Under the pieces are notes generated by a model. It was not told where the DNA came from. It made no database searches and saw only the letters and a program-made list of their open reading frames with translations. From positions 1 to 64,000 of the forward strand of contig SUTA01000004.1 of the NCBI GenBank assembly GCA_015063135.1: 64,000 bases of DNA. Reading direction: 5' to 3'. The translations under genes and the position numbers were made by a program. Below, one piece after another: positions 60,366-64,000 of the stretch (position 1 is the stretch's first letter; each line of letters begins with the position of its first letter). This DNA comes from Thermoplasmata archaeon (lineage in GTDB: Archaea > Thermoplasmatota > Thermoplasmata > Methanomassiliicoccales > Methanomethylophilaceae).

Positions 60366-61723
60366 AAGGCGTGATCATAGCCGGCACCGGGAGCGGAGTG
60401 GGCAAGACCACGCTCACCGCGGGGATCCTCTCGTCGCTTTCCAAACGCATGAAGGTCCAGGCGTTCAAGGTCGGTCCCGACTTCATCGACCCCATGTACC
60501 ACACGGCCGCCACCGGCCGCTTCTCCAGGAACCTGGACTCGTTCATGATGGACGACCAGGTCATCAGGAACGTCGTGGGATACAATTCCAAGGACGCGGA
60601 CATCTGCGTCGTCGAAGGGGTCAGAGGTCTCTACGAGGGCTTCTCCGGCGACTCCGACCTGGGCTCCACCGCGCACATCGCCAAGATCCTCGGGCTCCCT
60701 GTAGTGCTCGTCGTCGATGCGGGCAGCCTCACCAGGAGCGCCGCGGCCATAGTCAACGGTTTCAAGGACTTCGACCCCGACGTCAAGGTCGCCGGAGTCA
60801 TACTCAACAAGGTCTCCGGGCCACAGCACACCGACAAGCTTGATGTCGCCATGGGGCGCTACTGCCCCGGGATCAGGGTCCTGGGGAAGATCAGGAAGGA
60901 CCCAGGCGTGACCCTCGGCCAGAGGCACCTCGGCCTCCATACGATCAAATCGTTCGACGCGGAGACGGCCCAGGGCCTGGAGGCCGTGGGCGACGCCGTC
61001 GACCTAGACGGCCTCGTGGGGCTGGCAGAGGACTTCTCCGTGGACCTGCCTGATTCTTCGCCCTTCCACAGCGATGACGCGCATGCGAAGGTCGCCGTCC
61101 CCATGGACACGGCCTTCTCTTTCTACTACAGGGACAACCTGGACTGCCTCTCGGCCTCCGGGCTCGAGCCCGTCTATTTCGACGCCGTCGGCGGGGAGCC
61201 GCTGCCGGATGCCGACATGGCCTATCTCGGCGGAGGGTACCCCGAGCTGCACGCGCCAGAGATATCCGCTAACAGGGACTTCCTCGAGGGACTTAGCTGC
61301 ATGGCCTCGGAGGGGAAGCCGATATACGGCGAATGCGGGGGCCTGATGACCATGTGCAGGTCGCTGGAGACCGCAGACGGCTCCGTGCACGGGATGGCTG
61401 AGGTCCTGGATGCTAGGACAGTCTTCACCAACAAGCGCCACGGGCCCACCTATGCCATAGCCGAGGCTACGCCCGCCAACCCGTTCTTCACCGGGAGGGT
61501 CAAGGGCCACGAGTACCACTACTCCGACACATACCCTTCCTCTAACCCCGTGTACGGCTTCGACGTGCTCAGGGGGGCGGGTATCGCCGACAAGAAGGAC
61601 GGCCTCGTGTCCGGTAGCTGCATGGGCGCGTACATGCACCAGCACGCACTCTCGATGGGCGATTGGGCCAAAGGATTCAGGAAATCGCTGGTCCGATATG
61701 ACGAACATATCCGCTGGCGTTAA
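60362..61723 (+). CDS. cfbB: Ni-sirohydrochlorin a,c-diamide synthase
   Basis: A 453-residue CobB/CbiA-type glutamine amidotransferase that amidates the a and c side chains of Ni-sirohydrochlorin. The N-terminal dethiobiotin synthetase-like ATPase has GTGSGVGKTTLTAGIL at residues 8-23, KVGPDFIDPMYH and VVEGVRGLYEGFSG. The C-terminal class I glutaminase domain has GGYPELHAPE, the nucleophile YGECGGLMTM with cysteine near 325, and a late GHEYHYS histidine. It is the last gene of the operon, and its stop overlaps the converging ATPase gene by 21 bp. Confidence 0.93.
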   Translation: MKGVIIAGTGSGVGKTTLTAGILSSLSKRMKVQAFKVGPDFIDPMYHTAATGRFSRNLDSFMMDDQVIRNVVGYNSKDADICVVEGVRGLYEGFSGDSDLGSTAHIAKILGLPVVLVVDAGSLTRSAAAIVNGFKDFDPDVKVAGVILNKVSGPQHTDKLDVAMGRYCPGIRVLGKIRKDPGVTLGQRHLGLHTIKSFDAETAQGLEAVGDAVDLDGLVGLAEDFSVDLPDSSPFHSDDAHAKVAVPMDTAFSFYYRDNLDCLSASGLEPVYFDAVGGEPLPDADMAYLGGGYPELHAPEISANRDFLEGLSCMASEGKPIYGECGGLMTMCRSLETADGSVHGMAEVLDARTVFTNKRHGPTYAIAEATPANPFFTGRVKGHEYHYSDTYPSSNPVYGFDVLRGAGIADKKDGLVSGSCMGAYMHQHALSMGDWAKGFRKSLVRYDEHIRWR

Positions 61724-63058
61724 CAAGATCAGATCCCTGCCCTCGGCGTACTCCTCCAGGTCGTCTGTGAATCCCGAACGCGAGAATATGCAATAACGAG
61801 GATTGAAACAACCGTTAGTCGTCTGGGTCCTCAGCTGAAGCTCCCTTGCCTCTCTCTCCCCGGTCAGCTTATTGCGGAATTTGCATTCGCATACCAGATG
61901 GAACTGTATCCCGTCGTTCTCGCAAAGAGCGATGATGTCTATATCGGCATAATCGTCGCCGACCTTTCCCCACCATCTACCGATTTCCATGCAATGATAT
62001 CTGCGACGAATGAACTGACAGCATTCTTCTTCGAATGCTGGCCCGTAGAAATCATTCAGCGCAGGAAGTATGGATTCGTACGCAAGGTCCTCGTCATAGG
62101 CCGTGACTACAGTCATTTTGGGCGCGATAACCTCATAATACAGCCTAACGAGCCCGTCACGTATACGGTAATTCCGCTCCTTCCTCGGCGCCCCGCACAT
62201 GGGATTCAGTGGCTCTACGATCCCGAGGAGCTCCAGCTTCTTCAGTTTCATATAGCACGACTCCTTCGTCTCACCGGTGAGGTCGGAGATCTCCTTCCCT
62301 GATGTGCGACCTCTTGATATCGCCATCACGATTTCTGTCAGCCCGGGAACCCCCTCCCTTATCAGAAGTGCCTCTGCCTCTTCCCTCAGTGGGGCCAATG
62401 GACCTACCAGGGCGTCCTTGATGCACCCCTCTATAGTTCCGCTCCCCATCATGATGTGATATAACGGTATGCCGCCCGCTATCGCATAGACACGGAGAAG
62501 GTCCTCTTCGGACATGCCTGGGTGGAATGCCGCACATTCGTAGAAGGGCAATGGTTCCACTTTTATCGAACCTATGAAGCGCTTGTAAAGCGCACCCTTC
62601 GAGTTGTTGAACAGGTCGTCCATCACCAATGCCGAGGACCCGCAAACTATCAGCATCATATTGGAGTCCTGGAGATCATGGTCGATGAAACGCTGCAGAT
62701 GGGAATTGCACTCTGGACGTTCCTTGCAGAGGTATGAGTATTCATCTATCACCACTACGAAGCGCCCCTCTCCCATATCCAGGCCCGCTATGCGATCGAG
62801 GATGTCTGGAAAATTGACGGTGCCGGTACATTCCGTGCCGGTGTACTGGTCTATTTCCCTCCCGAACGACTCCATGGATGCTTCATACGAATTCTCTACC
62901 GCGGTCAGAAATATGTGCGGTTTCTCCTTGCAAAACTCGCGTATCAGAGCCGTCTTGCCTACACGCCTGCGGCCCCAGATGGCCATGGTCTTGATACCGG
63001 GATTGGAAAACCTCCTCTCCATCTCCCCCAGATACTTTTGTCTGCCCACGAGCTCCAC
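61703..63058 (-). CDS. archaeal DEXX-box ATPase with DUF234 nuclease-like domain, stop codon missing
   Basis: About 452 residues. The N-terminal STAND/AAA-type ATPase has Walker A WGRRRVGKTALIREF near residue 30 and Walker B FVVVIDEYSYL near 101. GGIPLYH follows, then a winged helix (EISDLTGETKESCYMKLKKL). The C-terminal DUF234 domain has a PD-(D/E)xK nuclease pattern: DYADIDIIAL then FHLVCECKFRNKL. Natural coding should end at DLILLTPADMF (61703), but the frame continues 700 bp antisense to cfbB. Such ATPases are abundant, fast-evolving archaeal genes of unclear role. Confidence 0.85.
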
Positions 63059-63109
63059 GCAATCACTCCCGTCCCTACATATGTCTAATCCAATATTTAT
63101 TTATTACAA

Positions 63110-63133
63110 TTAACAAAATAATTTTTTTGTTAA
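63110..63133. promoter_or_regulatory. 9-bp inverted repeat in an AT-rich intergenic region
   Basis: TTAACAAAA and TTTTGTTAA are exact inverted repeats separated by 6 bp, about 50-75 bp before the ATPase start. The 160 bp between the ATPase and tRNA-His are otherwise simple AT-rich sequence. It may be an operator or promoter element. Confidence 0.4.
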
Positions 63134-63220
63134 AAATAGTAACAATAGAATAATTTTGATATAGGTTGATTCGCCAATAGCCTATCGACAATCAAATCTA
63201 CAAACAGGATAAAGATAAGG

Positions 63221-63295
63221 GGCCGGGGCCGAGATTTGAACCCGAGTCAAGGGATCCACAGTCCCCTAGGATAACCAAGCTACCCCACCCTGGCC
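63221..63295 (-). tRNA. tRNA-His (anticodon GTG)
   Basis: The anticodon GTG is at 63257-63259 (minus strand), in loop CTGTGGA. The acceptor GCCAGGG pairs with CCCCGGC (one A-C mismatch). An extra encoded G at -1 faces the C discriminator, the identity pair of tRNA-His. The T loop is TTCAAAT. No CCA is encoded; CCTTATCTTTATCC follows on the minus strand. Confidence 0.92.
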
Positions 63296-63328
63296 ATGGT
63301 GTGAATCGGACTATCCTATTCCCATACA

Positions 63329-63339
63329 TAAAGATTCGC
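63329..63339 (-). promoter_or_regulatory. TATA box of tRNA-His
   Basis: On the minus strand the element reads CTTTATGTATG, about 35-45 bp before the tRNA 5' end. Confidence 0.4.
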
Positions 63340-63409
63340 ACATTCCGATGGCTGCGCCCTCCGCAACGGCCGCACGGTCCTGTGTGCAGCCAGAAGGCAG
63401 ACCTGTCGC

Positions 63410-64000
63410 TCAGTTGCCGCGAATAAGAGCCGACAGGGAATCGGCACGGGACTCGGCCAACTCGATGATGGACGCTATCCTGCCATCGCTGATCGTCCCC
63501 CTGCAATCCGAGAGCACATCATCCACGATCCCTGGGAACTCCCTCACCGCCTGCTCGTCAACCCATGACAGGTCCCGCACGAGTGCAATCTCCTCATCGA
63601 ACGACGGCGCGAACGGGTGGCAGGGACCGACCGAGCGCTTCATTATCATAGGCGTGGGATGCGAATTCCCCAGCGAATCCCCGTGATCGAACAGCGGGGC
63701 CATCCTGTATTCCGAGGCCGTATCCGGATCCCTGACCAATCCGAAGTTGCCCATGTGCCTGTCCTGGTTGCACAGCAGGTAATCTGCCACGATCATCCTG
63801 TCCAGGAACGGGACGGCGTCCACGCCCAAAGCGGCGCATGACGAGACGTAGCGTCCATACACCCCCTCCCCACCGTCCGGCTGGGAGGCCCTCAGGACCT
63901 GCGATGCTGTGACGAACTCGGAACCCTCGTCAACGAAATCGCGGCATACGCTGAACGGCCTATCCGAATCCCATTCGACCGAGTAGTCAACATGGTCTAT
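63410..64000 (-). CDS. HipA-like kinase domain protein, cut by the window edge
   Basis: The frame is open to the right edge, and the last 196 residues are visible. It contains MIVADYLLCNQDRHMGNFGL with the catalytic-loop pattern NQDRHxxN, followed by MAPLFDHGDSLG, where the aspartate corresponds to the kinase DFG-like metal site. This matches the C-terminal lobe of HipA/PI4K-like kinases. The N-terminus lies beyond position 64000. Whether a HipB-like antitoxin precedes it cannot be seen. It could be a toxin or a signalling kinase. Confidence 0.75.
   Translation of the reverse strand: MDHVDYSVEWDSDRPFSVCRDFVDEGSEFVTASQVLRASQPDGGEGVYGRYVSSCAALGVDAVPFLDRMIVADYLLCNQDRHMGNFGLVRDPDTASEYRMAPLFDHGDSLGNSHPTPMIMKRSVGPCHPFAPSFDEEIALVRDLSWVDEQAVREFPGIVDDVLSDCRGTISDGRIASIIELAESRADSLSALIRGN

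Noticed and set aside
9900-61720. Read-through of amber (TAG) codons by pyrrolysine as explanation for the missing stops
   Set aside because: Pyrrolysine would decode existing TAG codons, but at these junctions no stop codon of any kind is present where the proteins should end.
1-64000. CRISPR arrays, rRNA genes, phage structural genes, replication origin
   Set aside because: I saw no regularly spaced repeats, no rRNA-like sequence, no capsid or terminase-type proteins and no Orc1/Cdc6 gene with origin boxes.

Overview
The window comes from a high-GC methanogenic archaeon. It holds a complete coenzyme F430 biosynthesis operon (cfbC-A-E-D-B) and a contiguous operon for activation of methyl-coenzyme M reductase (atwA, mcrC and marker genes 3, 6, 5, 15, 17, 7). 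It also carries archaeal DNA topoisomerase VI (both subunits), archaeosine synthase, an archaeal DRG GTPase, RtcB and TATA-box promoters with short or absent leaders. Several genes look bacterial: a threonyl-tRNA synthetase, HtpG, DUF1846, a dockerin-like binding protein and a SlyD-type FKBP. That mixture fits a host-associated member of the Methanomassiliicoccales (Thermoplasmatota). The order-level placement is inference; no rRNA gene lies in the window.

Layout. 1-10 kb: winged-helix regulator, thrS, drg, a zinc-ribbon membrane protein, a MATE transporter, top6B-top6A and an unknown gene. 10-17 kb: an MFS-UspA fusion, an SDR, an IS110/IS1111-type insertion sequence with a long non-coding right end, and a tandemly duplicated FAD oxidase. 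17-25 kb: the MCR-activation operon on the minus strand, ending in a translationally coupled GIY-YIG-like gene. 25-29 kb: divergently, a TetR regulator, a DUF4443/DUF2111 protein, a small cysteine-containing protein and htpG. 29-37 kb: an accessory module of a double TerB_N protein, a BrxD-type ATPase and an Lhr-like helicase that is broken twice, meeting a DUF1846 gene tail to tail. 37-46 kb: flavoproteins, FKBP, tRNA-Thr, and a chelate-type ABC uptake locus with a dockerin-bearing binding protein and a methyltransferase, then a MATE transporter and DUF92. 46-56 kb: UPF0200, pyrBI, an ABC exporter, arcS, DUF368, a PUA protein, an HD hydrolase and rtcB. 56-64 kb: the F430 operon, a DEXX/DUF234 ATPase, tRNA-His and a HipA-like gene open at the right edge.

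Functional logic. F430 is made by the cfb operon and MCR is activated by the atwA-mmp operon, so the window carries most of the known MCR maturation machinery but not mcrABG. The regulator cluster facing atwA is a candidate controller of that process.

Main oddities. (1) Several convergent gene pairs run into each other with no stop codon where homology should end, and those junctions mostly lack the strong GC hairpin seen at the intact convergent junctions. This points to real deletions or to assembly collapse at hairpins. (2) The TerB/BrxD/helicase module looks like a decaying defence island. (3) CfbA is double length, with a degenerate N-terminal half. (4) The FAD oxidase is an internal tandem duplication whose first FAD-binding loop is degenerate. 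(5) The insertion sequence has a likely guide ('bridge'/'seek') RNA region.
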